64,000 nt of DNA from Isochrysis galbana (taxonomy: Eukaryota > Haptophyta > Isochrysidales > Isochrysidaceae): NCBI GenBank assembly GCA_018136815.1, contig CM030937.1, positions 5,756,526-5,820,525 of the forward strand. Reading direction: 5' to 3'. The number at the start of each line of letters is the position of its first letter. Position 1 is the stretch's first letter. This document shows positions 11,068 through 22,017 of the stretch, piece after piece. Below the pieces are notes generated by a model. It ran no database searches, was not told the DNA's origin, and saw only the letters and a program-made list of their open reading frames with translations. The position numbers and the translations under genes were made by a program.

Positions 11068-12081
11068 GAGAGGGTTAGGGAAAGAGAGGAAAGAGCGGCG
11101 CCGAGGGAAGAGGAGAAAGAGATTGCGAGAGCGAGAGACGGATTGTTGGAAGATTTAAGCATCCCATACTGCGTCACAATACCCTGGAGAGTGCGAGGGG
11201 CGGCAAGAAGGGCGAGAGGAAGGAATAGAAGATTGAGAGAGGATACACTACGCGACGAGAGGGGGAAAAGGGCGAGGCGCGGCCGCCGAGACCCTCAAGA
11301 AAGAGGAAGATCTCGCGACTCTACATATATATCTGCGCGTGTGCCCGCTTTCGTGATGGCCTCACGGCGCGCTCGAGGATCAGAGAGAGATGAGTCTCTC
11401 TCTCGCCTCCCCCCCTTTTGCTCTCTCATCCTCTCTCCCTTTCCCCCCCCGCCGGCCCCCCTGGCCCTCGCCGCGGAACTCAATACTCGTCTATCTCCTC
11501 CCACTGACGATCTTTCCTCTCAAGATGAAAGAAGACCTTCCTTCTGGTGCGAGGCGAGCGCGGCGAGAGAAGGGGCGGGGGAGGGAGGGAGGGAGATATG
11601 CCCGGAGGACGAGCCCCGGAGGGGGGGGGAGGGGGAAGGGGGAAGGGGAAGGGGGAAGGGGGAAGGGGGAAGGGGGAGGGGGGGGTCCAAGTGAGCGAGG
11701 GCGTGGGTCGGCGGCGAGACCTAAGCCTGCAACCACGGGGAAGGGGGGGGGGGGGGAGGGGAGAGAGGCGAGAAGGGGCCATGGGCCATAAGGGGGGGGG
11801 GGGAGAGACCCGCCGGGCTCTCTCTCTCTCTCTCCTGAGGGGGGGGGGGCGGGGCCGCCGCGCGGGGGGCGGCGCCGCCGCGCGGGGGAGAGGGGGGCGG
11901 GGCGGGGCCGCCGCGCGGGGGGGGGAGGGGCGCGGGGGGGCGGGCGGGCGGGCCGCCCAAGGGAGCAACGACGGCGGCGCAACCCACCGCGGTTCGCTCG
12001 ATCCTCCCCTACCGGTATCGTGCCCCCACCGGCTCTTGTAACTTCTACCGCCACGCTCCCGCTCTCGTGCTTCCCAAGCTG
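11068..12081. other. Divergent intergenic region, strongly purine-skewed
   Basis: This ~1 kb lies between the starts of the minus-strand zinc-finger gene and the plus-strand NPL4-like gene, so it should hold both promoters. It contains GA tracts, a (GGGAAG)-like array at ~11630-11690, and many G8-G12 runs to 11960. G-quadruplex or triplex structures are plausible on the plus strand. Frames crossing it are low-complexity. Confidence 0.6.
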
Positions 12082-13947
12082 ATGGCTGCGGCGGCGGCGG
12101 CGCTGCTCGTCGGCTGCCTCGCCCTCAGCGCGCCGCGGCTGCCGGGCGCGGCGCTACGGCTGCGCGGGGGGGAGGAAGCTGAGGCGGAGCTAGAGCCGGT
12201 CGTCCTGCGCATCCGCACGCCCCAAGGCCTCAAGCGCCTCCGCCTCAGCGCCGGCCGCAGCTGCACGCTTGGCCAGCTGGCGGACGAGCTCGCTGCGCAG
12301 CACAAGATCAGTCTGGGCGGCTCGCTCGTGCTCTCGCGACGCGCGGCTGGGGCCGAGCCACTCAGTCTGGATGACCGCCACAAGACGCTGTTACAGCTTG
12401 GCCTCGAGCACGGCGACTTCCTCCACCTGTGCGCAGCTCAGCCGTCGCCCGCCATGCGGAGCGCGCCCGCTGAAGGCGCAGCCGCAAGTGCCGGCGAAGG
12501 GGCGGACGGGGCGGACACCCCCGCCGCGTCGTCGGCGACGGCTCGGCCAGCTGCAGTGGAGAGACCGGCGAGCTCGAGCGCCGGCGCCGGCGCGCGGAGA
12601 GCCGGTGCAGGTGGCGCGCGCCGCACCACCGCCTCGACTGGGCCGGTGAAGCGCACATGGCAGCAGATTGAGGACGAGCGCAAGGCCAAGACAGTGGAGA
12701 TGAAGGCGCCGCCCAAGCCGCGCACGCCGTTCGTGGCGGTCGACGGCCTGAGCGCCCGCTCGTTTGCCGAGTACGCCATGAGCAGTGGCGCGTACGAGGC
12801 GTCCGGCACGCCGCGCGCAGCCGCGCTCTACGGCCGTATTTCGCCCGACGACAAGGGCGTGCGCGGCGTTTGGGTGGATGTGGTCCACGAGCTCCCCGAG
12901 GAGGGGACTTATCAGGCCCTTGCAGAAGCTGACAAGCTCGCCGTGGAACTCGGGCTCGTGCGCGTGGGTGCTGCCTTCACTCACTCGCCGCGCCAACACA
13001 AGCTCGACGTGCAGGAGCTGATCCAGCTATGCGAGGCGGCACGCAGCGCGCGCGCCGGGCCCGCGAGCGCCGAGCCAAAGACGGGGCGCTCAGCGGCGGC
13101 CGAGACGACGGCGCGACCCGCGGGCGGTGCCGTGCCGCGACGGCGCGTGGGCGGCGTCGTCAACGCCATGTCGGGCGAGCTCGAGAAGGAGAAGTCCCAG
13201 CCTCCCAGCTTTGTTTGTTTGCTCTTCCGGCCAGTGTACGCTGATGAGGATATCGAGGGCCTCTTCACTGCCGAGGCGTTCGAGCCTACCGCGCAGTGCG
13301 AAGAGCTGTGCAGAACAGGGGCCCTGGTTGCCGCGCCAACGCCCGGCGAGGCGGCCCTCGCGCCGAGTACGGGCAAGAGCTTCAAGGTAGAGGGCAAGCC
13401 TGGTGTGAAGACTGTCGACACGGCCTACTTGGCGGTTCGCGTCTTCGACTCGGGCCGGCCACACGCCTCGCCGCTGCGTCAGCGCTTCCCGCTCTCGAGC
13501 CGCGGCGCCGAGGTGCGCAAGTTCCACCTCCGCTCCTTCCTCGCCCGCGAGGCCGAGGCTGGCGTGGCCTTTCGCGAGGTGGCCACCGACTTCGCCTTCC
13601 TCATGCACGTATCACGCTTCCTCCCGGAGGCCACGTTCCGCGACATGTGCGCTGCCATCGCGGCGGCCCTCCGAGGGAAGAGCCTCTCCCCGCGCCAACA
13701 GCAGGACGCTGCGGACGCGTTCGCGACGTGCGCGCGGCTCTGCTACGCCCACGCTGGGCTGCCGCCACCTGCGCACCACGAGGAAGTCGAGGCGGAGCTT
13801 GAGTCGCCTCTTGTGGGCTGCCTTGCCGGAATCCGGCGCGTCCTCTCCATGTGGCTGAGCAAGGCTTCGGGCGCAGCGCAGAATGGGGGGGACGGCGCCG
13901 TAGGGCCGGCGGCGCGTTCGACAGGAGGGGCAGGCAAGTCTGGATGA
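12082..13947 (+). CDS. NPL4-like protein with N-terminal leader
   Basis: NPL4 is the ubiquitin-binding cofactor that works with UFD1 and the CDC48/p97 ATPase to extract ubiquitylated proteins, for example in ERAD. This single-exon frame of 621 residues has the family layout. A ubiquitin-like domain at ~37-115 starts 'VVLRIRTPQGLKRLRLS'. An NPL4/MPN-type core runs from ~230, with 'RAAALYGRISPDD', 'ADKLAVELGLVRVGAAFTHS' and, later, 'PLRQRFPLSSRG'. The N-terminus is unusual: residues 1-25 form a hydrophobic leader (AAAAALLVGCLALSA), followed by 'ALRLRGG'. LRLRGG is also the last six residues of ubiquitin. Cytosolic NPL4 has no leader, so this may be a symbiont-type NPL4 sent to the periplastid compartment (SELMA). 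That is an inference. The ATG at 12082 is the first in frame. Confidence 0.78.
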   Translation: MAAAAAALLVGCLALSAPRLPGAALRLRGGEEAEAELEPVVLRIRTPQGLKRLRLSAGRSCTLGQLADELAAQHKISLGGSLVLSRRAAGAEPLSLDDRHKTLLQLGLEHGDFLHLCAAQPSPAMRSAPAEGAAASAGEGADGADTPAASSATARPAAVERPASSSAGAGARRAGAGGARRTTASTGPVKRTWQQIEDERKAKTVEMKAPPKPRTPFVAVDGLSARSFAEYAMSSGAYEASGTPRAAALYGRISPDDKGVRGVWVDVVHELPEEGTYQALAEADKLAVELGLVRVGAAFTHSPRQHKLDVQELIQLCEAARSARAGPASAEPKTGRSAAAETTARPAGGAVPRRRVGGVVNAMSGELEKEKSQPPSFVCLLFRPVYADEDIEGLFTAEAFEPTAQCEELCRTGALVAAPTPGEAALAPSTGKSFKVEGKPGVKTVDTAYLAVRVFDSGRPHASPLRQRFPLSSRGAEVRKFHLRSFLAREAEAGVAFREVATDFAFLMHVSRFLPEATFRDMCAAIAAALRGKSLSPRQQQDAADAFATCARLCYAHAGLPPPAHHEEVEAELESPLVGCLAGIRRVLSMWLSKASGAAQNGGDGAVGPAARSTGGAGKSG

Positions 13948-14467
13948 GCGCGAGGCAACCATTCTTGGAAGCAGACGCACTGAGCGCTGCATGCTCTCCA
14001 AATTGCCTGCGTGTGCCCGTCCCGATGGGGACATGATGGATTGGTATTTATCCCACGACCTCAAGGTGGCATACTCGATACGAAACCGACCCTGCGGACG
14101 GCCCGTAGCCCCAAACCCTACCATAGGGAGAACGAGGGAAAACAAGTGAGGGCCCTCGCCTACTATTGCAAGTTGCCGCAAGAGCATCACCGCGTAGGCG
14201 CATCAGCGAAGGGGACAATCGGCAGCAGCAACGCGGTGCAAACGGCACGCGCGCTTGACATTGGAGGGTCGAAGTCTCAATTTTGTAGCTGCCCTTGCAA
14301 CCGTAGGCGGCAGGAGTGCGACGATGCTGATTGTGTAGTGCAAGTGCAAGCAAATCGAATGTTAGTTAGATGTTAGAGTAGACTCTAAAGTTGCGCTCGA
14401 AATGTTAGCCCGGTCACTCATAAGGGACTAGGGGGTCGGGAAGGGCACCATTCAGAATTTTCCAAGA

Positions 14468-14680
14468 CGAGAAGCATTCAATCACCACCATCCAACATAC
14501 GGAAAAGCGTTCAATCACCACCACCCAACATATGGACAGGCGTTCAATCACCACCACCCAGCATATGGAAAGGCGTTTAGCTCACCACCACCCAACATAT
14601 ACTGGAAAGGCGTTCAATCACCACCACCCAACATCCCAACATATGGAAAGACGTTCAATCATCGCCACCCAACATGTGGG
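14468..14680 (+). repeat. Minisatellite, ~35 bp unit, about 6 copies
   Basis: The unit is close to 'ggaaaggcgttcaatcacca' plus 'ccacccaacatat', repeated about six times with small length changes. One unit has a duplicated 'cccaacat', typical of slippage. A stray half unit lies at ~14757-14780. Units are adjacent without spacers, so this is not a CRISPR array. Confidence 0.85.
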
Positions 14681-15841
14681 AAGGAAGGTGATGGAAGGAA
14701 GGGAGAGATGGAGATGGACGGCGGCGGGGGGGGGGATCAGGAAAGGCGCAGGCGAGAAGCGTTCAATCATCACCAACCCAACTGTGCTGGTATCTGTATA
14801 TGGTATATCGGGCTTGACTTCTCAGAAAAAATCATCCCTGTATTACACATAACACCACAGTCCATCAGCAAGAACGCAAGCTGTTGCACGCTGTGGACGC
14901 TGGTACCATCCTACAATATAATTAATGCGAATCGGAATCGGAGTAGGTGTCATTTATTTTGGAGGAGTCTTTTGTAGTCCGTAGTCCCGCACAACTAAAT
15001 GCTAAATGCTAAATGCTTGATTAATTTCCTTCCCCCCACATAGGCACTCCTGTCCTCTCATGCTCTTCAATATATCTTGACATAATACCTAATACCTTTG
15101 TTGTGCTAGTCGTTCCTTCGTCTTCGTAGGAACAAACCTGCTTTGGTGAACCGGTGAGTTTCGAGAGGTCATTCCGTGCTGTGGGGGAGGAACTACCCAC
15201 TCCCTGGCCACCTGGCCATGCCCTGTACCTATAGCATAGCATGTCAGCAGGGCCAGCATGCACAGCTGACCCACTCTCTCCCTCTCTCCCTGGCAGGCTC
15301 GCCTGCCTCGCTCGCCCTGGCCCGTCGTGGCCAGCCCATCGCTCCAACCCCCCCTCCCCCCTCCCCCCTAGTCGACAGGCAGACAGGTGCAGCACGGGGA
15401 CGGCGAGGGCGGCAGAGGGCAGAGGGGGGTCGAATCGCACCATTTCCTAGCGAAGATTTTCGTGGCGGCATGTGGCCCCCCCTGGAGGTTTTTATTGAGC
15501 ATCGCACCACGGTCAAAAAATCAATCAAACCCAACCCTTAATAATGGTAAAAAAGTAAAAAGCCCTTGTTTCTTGTTTGCTGTTTGCGTTTGCCGACCGC
15601 CCTACGCCCACGCCCTATCCCTACCTATCCCTATCGGAGGTCTGAAATCTGGTATTTTTCGAAAATTTTGCCTGAAGATTCCCGGTTTATTTTGCTGATC
15701 TCCCATACAATAATCTATAGGGAGCTTATTTAGGCCTTCTTTTGTCCATTACAGATGGAAGATGGCAGATGGTGCCCTCCACACCCCTTAGCCCTTAGTG
15801 ACTAGTGACTACTAGTGACTAACCGCTAACCGGGCTAAGAG

Positions 15842-15985
15842 TGGGTCAGCTATGCAGTCTGCTCCTCGCAAGCCATACGGCATGCCAGGAGGGTGGGTGT
15901 TTCCTCCCCCACAGGAGGGGAGGAGTGGAGAGAGGAGGAGTGGCTCGTGCCCCCCTATGGCCGAACCAAGTATAAGCGTAGTTTT
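15842..15985 (-). repeat. Dispersed repeat, inverted copy of the 25782 family
   Basis: The reverse complement starts 'cgcttatacttggttcggcc' and runs through a G run, 'gcacgagcc' and 'tctctccactcctcccct'. The same order occurs at 25782-25960 and 58309-58440, where it begins with the near-palindrome 'actaagtttatacttagtt'. No coding capacity. Confidence 0.65.
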
Positions 15986-16104
15986 GGGTCGAATATTCAA
16001 AGGTTTCTTTTTACACTTCCGCAACAAAAAAACTCTGACGCTCCCCCTTCTGTCTGTGTTGGAGTGTTGGGCCTTCTAGAGTACCCGACTCTTCTCTCAA
16101 CTGC

Positions 16105-16788
16105 ATGCCGGACGCCACGCCGTCGAGATCGGCCGTCGCAGCCGCGAGCTCAAAGCGCGAGGCTGCCGGCCAGGCGGAACGAAGGGTGCGCCACTTGGCG
16201 CAACAGCTGGGTGTCTCCGGCGTGGTCGAGCGCGAGGCGCTCGAACACGAGTGCGAACAAGCAGAGACAGCACTGCGCGCAGTACAGAGCGAGCTCAGGC
16301 AGGCTGAGGCGCGCCTTGCAGAGGTGAAGCTAGCGGCGGAAGAGGAGAAGAAGCGGAGAGAGTCAATCCATCCTGATGTGATCCGGAAAGCCGAGGCCGC
16401 TCAGGTGCGCAAGCTCGAAGCTCAGATTGAGACTGTGACAGAGGACTTGCGAGAGAGGCGTGAGAAGCTGCGGGCACTCATGACAGACAAGCAGGCGGCG
16501 GTGGCGGCAGCTGTCGAGAACGGTGTTGACACTTATTTCAACGAGCAGTACCGACGAAGAGAGGCTCTCAGGGAGCGGCGGAACGAGGCAAAATCGTCCA
16601 GTGACGACACGCTTCGGGCTACACGGATAGAGCAAGAGGACCTCAAACGCAGCATTGCGCAATTGACAAGACGACTGAAATCACAAGAAGCCGAGGCGAC
16701 ACAAGCGGTACAAGAACGTGACGCAATGAAAATCTTGCTTACTCGCCGTGAAAGTAGTGGAGTTGCTCTCACGAGAGCCGTCCACTGA
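16105..16788 (+). CDS. Coiled-coil protein, function unknown
   Basis: A 227-residue protein from ATG 16105 to 16788. It is almost entirely charged helix: after a short basic N-terminus, heptad-like stretches such as 'EQAETALRAVQSELRQAEA' and 'KLEAQIETVTEDLRERREKL' run to the C-terminus. There is no transmembrane segment or catalytic motif. I do not recognise a family. It may be one exon of a longer gene, since the sequence simply ends in a stop after a weakly conserved tail. A fragment of the upstream-module core lies about 65 bp before the ATG. Confidence 0.6.
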   Translation: MPDATPSRSAVAAASSKREAAGQAERRVRHLAQQLGVSGVVEREALEHECEQAETALRAVQSELRQAEARLAEVKLAAEEEKKRRESIHPDVIRKAEAAQVRKLEAQIETVTEDLRERREKLRALMTDKQAAVAAAVENGVDTYFNEQYRRREALRERRNEAKSSSDDTLRATRIEQEDLKRSIAQLTRRLKSQEAEATQAVQERDAMKILLTRRESSGVALTRAVH

Positions 16789-17827
16789 TTCTCAGCCGCA
16801 GCCGTCACGTGCGGCGTTCAAGTGCGCGGCCTCTCTGCATGAGTGCGCTAGTTGTCCACGGCAGTTTGTAGTTCGCGTCCAACGTGTGAGCGTCGTTGTG
16901 AGCGCGATCAGATCAGCCGAGCGGGCGTGTCGAAAGAGACCGGTGGCGCAAGCTGTCCATCATAGTAGATGAGACCAGTTGAGCAAATGAGTGGCGGATG
17001 ATGATGGTGATGGTGGTGATAGTTCAGATGTGCATTGGCATTGACGTAACAAACTCGAGCCGGCGCTCTCCGCGCTCTCGCTCTAGTTCTAGTTCCCGCG
17101 CGTATGCACAGGAATTCTCATCTGGCTAATCTATGTTTGTTATGGCGCCTAATGGCTAATGGCTCCATGTGTGGTGATCAAAAGAATGTAGGGAGAGCGA
17201 AGCACTAATCTTGTGATTTGTCGCCATGGAGCAAAAGGTGCAACCTGAGGTCCAGTTTCCAGCTTCCCCCCCCCCCCCCCCCCATTTTGGTATCAATCAA
17301 ACTATATAGGAGCACCCAAACTTTGGGGGGTAGACCGCCGACTCGCCATCCCTCATTTCAGGGACTCCACCGAGGCGCATTCCGCATTCGTATTGGTCCG
17401 GGTGCAACTTTTGAGAAGGTGCAACCTGAGTGAGAGGATGCAACTTGAGGTTCCCTTTTTTTTAGTGTGCCAGTGAGAGGGTCAGGGGCGCGTGTCAGTT
17501 TTGGGCGGTACCGCCGACGTGCTTCTTGCGTGTGCACGGGCAATGGGCCTCCCCAAAACTTTTGGTCGACCAGGTGATGCCGACCGCTGGCCAGGCAAGA
17601 ATTGGAATTGTGTCGAGCCACCCTACCTAAACCGCGGCCGGCTGGAAAACTTTAAACTTCTGGGAACGTGTGGCCCGCTCAGCGGCCACAAATTCGAAGG
17701 AAAGATTTTCATCGAATTTGTCGAGTCCATTCGATGATGTGTTGCACCCTTGAGCGTCGACGCGCGCGCTGGTATCATGGACATGGAGATTGCGGTGACC
17801 TCTCGGCGGGGGTACCACGTTAGAACT
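16789..17827. other. Intergenic, repeat fragments only
   Basis: I see no gene. At 17233-17350, the stretch 'ggtgcaacctgaggtcca', a C run, 'attttggtat' and 'agcaccc' recurs at ~27990-28100. The motif 'ggtgcaacctgag' occurs again at ~17415-17432 and in related form at 48627-48660. Confidence 0.6.
17233..17350 (+). repeat. Dispersed repeat, partner of 27990-28100
   Basis: About 115 bp align with 27990-28100 in the same orientation: 'ggtgcaacctgaggtcca', a C run of different length, 'ccattttggtat', 'agcaccca' and 'gggtagaccg'. No terminal repeats are recognised. Confidence 0.65.
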
Positions 17828-17998
17828 TATAGCGTCGTATGACATCTTGTTAGCTAGCACTCCTAGCCACATACACCGGACGAGCCATGCGCCAACCGCG
17901 CACACCCCCATCGCGGGGAAGAGGCTCCGTTGCCGTCGAACGGCTACGGTCCCGCAGCACTAAGGTTATACTAACACAACAATATAACTCTGACGCAA
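17828..17998 (+). promoter_or_regulatory. Upstream module copy B, uninterrupted
   Basis: This is the reference copy of the ~170 bp module, and it runs without interruption into the core 'cagcactaaggttatactaa' and 'cacaacaatataactctgac'. It ends 320 bp before the primase ATG. Its identity with copy A (3339-3464 plus 3952-4003) is very high over the whole length. That implies recent duplication or transposition, or strong constraint. A promoter role is inferred. Confidence 0.55.
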
Positions 17999-18318
17999 CA
18001 AGACCTCTTACAAGACTACAATTTCTAACGAGACACTCACAGTTCACAGTCACAATGAGAGGACGAGAGGACTCGGGAGCAAAGGGTGGGGAGTGAGGAA
18101 AGGGTGAACGAGCGCGGGAGGGGAGGAGTGGGCGGGAAGTCGGAGGCGCGGGGTAGGGTGGGGTGGGGGGTGGGGGGGAGCGAGGAGCTGTGTGCGTGTG
18201 CGCGGCGGCGGGGGAAGGGGAGCGGAGGAAAGGGAAGGGAAGGGGGGAAGGGGGGGGACACAGGCGCGTAGGGGTAGGCAGAGAGAGAGGGGCGGCGGCG
18301 GCGAGCTCGGCACTGCGG

Positions 18319-21300
18319 ATGCGACCGTGCCAGCTCGCTCTCATGCTCCTCATCTCCGCTAGCCGCGGCCTCGTCACGAGGAGACCGCTCGCTCCCAGGC
18401 TTACACTTGCCGCCGCAGCCGTGAGCAGAGCTGGCGCAGGGCCACTGCCCATAGCCTTGGCGGCCGCCGACGGCTTCAGCTCCGACTTCTCCCCTGGGCC
18501 ATTGGCGGGGCGAGCATACAGCAGTATCAGCACATCCGGGCGTCTTGGCCGAGACACGCACGGCTTCCCCGGCCGAGCATCCAACGCGGGCATGCCGCGC
18601 ATGCGCAGCGCTGGCAATGGGAATGGACAGGGCTTTAGCCTCGTTGATTCCGTCAAAGAGGTGGCGGTGCTCTCCGAGGTAGTGGCCGAATCGGGCGTGC
18701 CGGTCCAGCGACGGGGGAACGCATTGTATGCCCGGTGCCCATTCCATGGTGATGGGAATGAGAGGTCGCCCTCGATGTCGATACAGGATGATATCGGAAT
18801 CTTCAATTGCTTTGCATGCCACGAGTCCGGCAATGTCTTCAACTATGTGATGCTGAAGGAGAACTATAGTTTTCGCGAGGCATTGCACATGCTTGCTGAC
18901 CGATATGGTGTTGAAAAGCAACTTGGGGTCAACCGCAATGCCCCCCCGCAGCCGCCGCAGCCGGCAGCCGTGCCTGACCTGAGGGTTCGACTCCTAGAGG
19001 TTCTGGAGGCTGCGGCTGCTCAGTACGAGTCAGCTCTTCGCCAGCGATCTGCCAAAGCGTGCGCTGAGATGTTGCGCAAGCGTGGGATACGCGCGCCAAC
19101 TGCTTCTCTCTTCCGCCTAGGTTTTGCGCCATCGTTTCCGGCTGATTACCTCTCGCGCACTCTCCTACAGCAAAACTTCACAGCGGAAGAACTGATTGAT
19201 GCGGGAGTATCGCTGCGCCGGCACTCTGATGGCTCGCTCTTTGACCGCTTCGGGGGACGCCTCATCATTCCCATTCTGAACTCTGCTGGGAAGGTCGTCG
19301 GCTTCGGTGGCAGACTGATTGAGGACGGCAAAGGTGGTGAGAGTGGGGATATGGGCAGAAGCCGTGACAGAGGCGCACCAAAATATTTGAATTCGAAAGA
19401 ATCTGCAGTCTTCCGCAAGTCGGAGACCTTGTACGCCTTGTCGATGGCGCGTGGTGCAGCGAGGCGAAAGAATGAGATCGTCATCGTCGAGGGGTGAGTG
19501 GTCTTTAGAGGCAGAGAGCTCCCAATCCCAACTGCCCCAATGCGCCAAAGCTGGGATCACTGGATCGTCACGAGGTCCCCTTCTGGATGCATGGTTCTTG
19601 CCTTGATATCATTGCGTAGTACCAGCCATCACGAGGGCACACGGCCTACGTTCCCCGCCCGCGCAACCGTGCACAGGTACATGGACGCCATATCCTTGCA
19701 CGCGGCTGGTTTCTCCAACGTGGTCGCCTGCATGGGCACTTCCCTGAATGAGGCGCAGCTCGAAGCGGCAGCGATGACATCCCCCGCACGCAGGGTGAGG
19801 CGCGTGGTGCCGTCATCCTTGGATTGGATTTGTCCGGGATGTTGTGTGGCGGCTTGGGAGAGGCGGATGCTGCCACGCGCCGTTGGTTACTTGGCGGCCG
19901 CAGCAGCACGCGTCCGCATCCGGGGCGCCCCAAACCGATATGCCAGTCTCACTAAGAACTACGCGCACCCCTTCGTGGGGATCCTTGTCGTCGTACACGT
20001 GCCTGCGACACCCGGCTGTGATTGGTGCCTTCCTGAACCCCTTGGCGGCAGGTTGTCCTCGCGCTTGATGCAGACGAAGCCGGACAATCGGTTGTGCAAC
20101 GGCTAGCACAGGTAAAGGCCTTCTGTAAGGCAAGATCTAGGGCGGGCTCCCGAGTCGTGTAGCGTGGTTGATTCAAAGTGGCCGATTGTTCCACGCGCCA
20201 CGGTTTCTCCCGTGGCGGTAGAAAGCACCCGCGCCTCCTTCCTGAGGCCGCCCCTCACATGCCGCCCGCCCCATCCCCCGCTTGCGCCTTTCCAGCGTGG
20301 GGTGCTGCAACGTCTGGAGTCGCGTTCGGCGATCGATGTGGCGGTCGCGCGCCTTCCGCCTGAATGCAAAGATCCAGACGACGTCATCCGACGCATCGGC
20401 CCCCATGCGTTTGAATATGCGCTATCCGAGGCGGAGGACTGGGTCCTCTATCTGGGCAGACAAGCCATTTCGAATTACTTTAATGTGCGACGTGAGGCCG
20501 TGACGGCGACTATAAGGGCAGCAAAGATAGGTGCTCTGGACCGTACAACTGGTGCTACCGAGACGGACGTTGGCGTTTCATATGTTGATGATGCGGCGGA
20601 GGCCCCAGTTGAGGCGGAGAGCTCGTCAAGTAGCCTAGATGGGGGCGGCGAATCGTCTCCGCTTGCCGTTGCCGCTGGTAGCGTAGCCTACGTAGCGGGT
20701 GTGGAGCCACCTTCCGTCACTCGCGCCTTTAGCGCTGCAGTGTCCGAGCTGAGTACTCTCCTCGCCACAATGCCCGATGGGGCGCGCAAGCTCCGGCACA
20801 TGCGCGCCCTCGCACTCACACTAGCGGATGGTGATAGGCCGATGGCGGAGAAGCTCGAGCTAATTCTGGAGCGGCCGGTAGGGATGAGCGGCGCCCCGAG
20901 CAGCATGAGTAGTTGGAGCAGTGGAAACAGCAATGGCCAGATGGGTGTTCCCTTATTGCGACGTGTTGGTCTGCCGCCACTCCTTCCCGCTTCCGTGCCT
21001 GCGGACATGCCCATCTCACAGCTTTTTGTATGGGCGGCAAGCGCGAATGGCCCAAGTGGCACCCCTCCGTCGGTGCTTCATTGGGACTCGTCAACATGCG
21101 GCGCCCCAAGCATCCGCACGCCCACACTTGGCGAGCTGGGTTCCCTCTCTCCTTGCCCCATCTGCTCAGCTCGTGCTCTGGCGCGTGCGTCGAGCGACGC
21201 TTATTCGGAGCGAATCGCCGCCCCTTCCCACTTCTCGCAGCTCACCAGCGAGCGAGCGCGAGCTGAAGTTCTAGCATTGCACGCACTCCTCCTTGATCCT

Positions 21301-22017
21301 GCACTTCGCAAGGCGACTTGTACGACGTCTACCCCGGGGAGCGGATCGTCGCCGCCAATCGGGACCGCCTCCGCTGCGCCTCCATTTGGAATTCCATGGT
21401 CGACTCCCGCCCGGCAATGGCTGGCTTCACAGCTGGCCTCGCCCTCACGACCCAAAGGGCAGACAATATCGACAGTCTGGGCGGAGATTCAGGCGCTACA
21501 CCCCACTATATTCGAAGCGCTTCCGGAGCTCAAAGAGCTCTACGAGCCCTCTCAAGCGCTCGTCGACACGGCCGCCGAATGGGCAGTGCGCGGGGTGAAT
21601 ACGCGTATGGATGATACGGCGGGCGAGAGCAGCGCCTCTAGGACGGGTGCCGTGGCTTCCTGGGAGAAGCGCCCCTCTACTGCTGCCTTGCTAGCCCGCT
21701 GCCGCGCTCTCATTCAGATCGATGAAATGGCCACACACCTGCGTGCACGGGCAAAGCGCTTGGAGTGGATGGGTGCGCGCGCCGTCGCCAGGATGCACCC
21801 GACTCCACTAGGTGCTAAACATGCGGTTGTCCATGATGACAACGTGGAAGACAAGGTGCACAATGAGGCCATCAACTCCGAAGGTGACGCGCTTGGCTTT
21901 CTCGCGGAGGACTGCGTGCGCATGTCGGCTGCAGTTGCCGCTGACGCTGCCGCGATGGCAGAAGCCGCCTCGCAGCTTCGCAAAGATGCCAGGGCCACGC
22001 CCGAAGACGAACGCTAG
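18319..22017 (+). CDS. DnaG-type DNA primase, probably organellar
   Basis: A bacterial-type primase makes RNA primers for DNA replication. In a nuclear genome of this kind it most likely serves the plastid or mitochondrion. The exons are 18319-19493, 19677-19794, 20052-20111 and 20296-22017, all with GT-AG borders and matching phases, giving about 1,024 residues. Residues ~139-172 are the CHC2 zinc finger ('RCPFHGDGNERSPS', then 'CFACHESGNV'). The RNA-polymerase basic motif is visible in 'KYLNSKESAVFRKSETLYAL'. The TOPRIM domain spans introns 1 and 2: E in 'VEGYMDAISLHAAGFSNVV' and the DxD of 'ALDADEAG'. 'RLPPECKDPDDVIRR' follows. The N-terminus (LALMLLISASRGLVTRRPL) looks like a targeting leader. 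Beyond ~residue 600 there is a ~420-residue extension with no helicase motifs that I can see. Module copy B lies upstream. Confidence 0.85.

Larger units (their letters stand above)
13948..16104. other. Intergenic with tandem and dispersed repeats
   Basis: I see no gene. It holds a ~35 bp tandem array (14468-14680) and two dispersed GC-rich repeat copies (~15170-15430 and, inverted, 15842-15985). The 60 bases before the next gene include 'caacaaaaaaactctgacgc' at ~16022-16041, which matches the 3' half of the upstream-module core. Confidence 0.6.

Noticed and set aside
14468-14680. Possible CRISPR array
   Set aside because: Repeats are directly adjacent with no unique spacers, and the window is eukaryotic.
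18986-19000. tRNA B-box-like 'gggttcgactcc'
   Set aside because: It lies inside a primase exon and has no A-box or cloverleaf partner. No tRNA or rRNA gene was found in the window.
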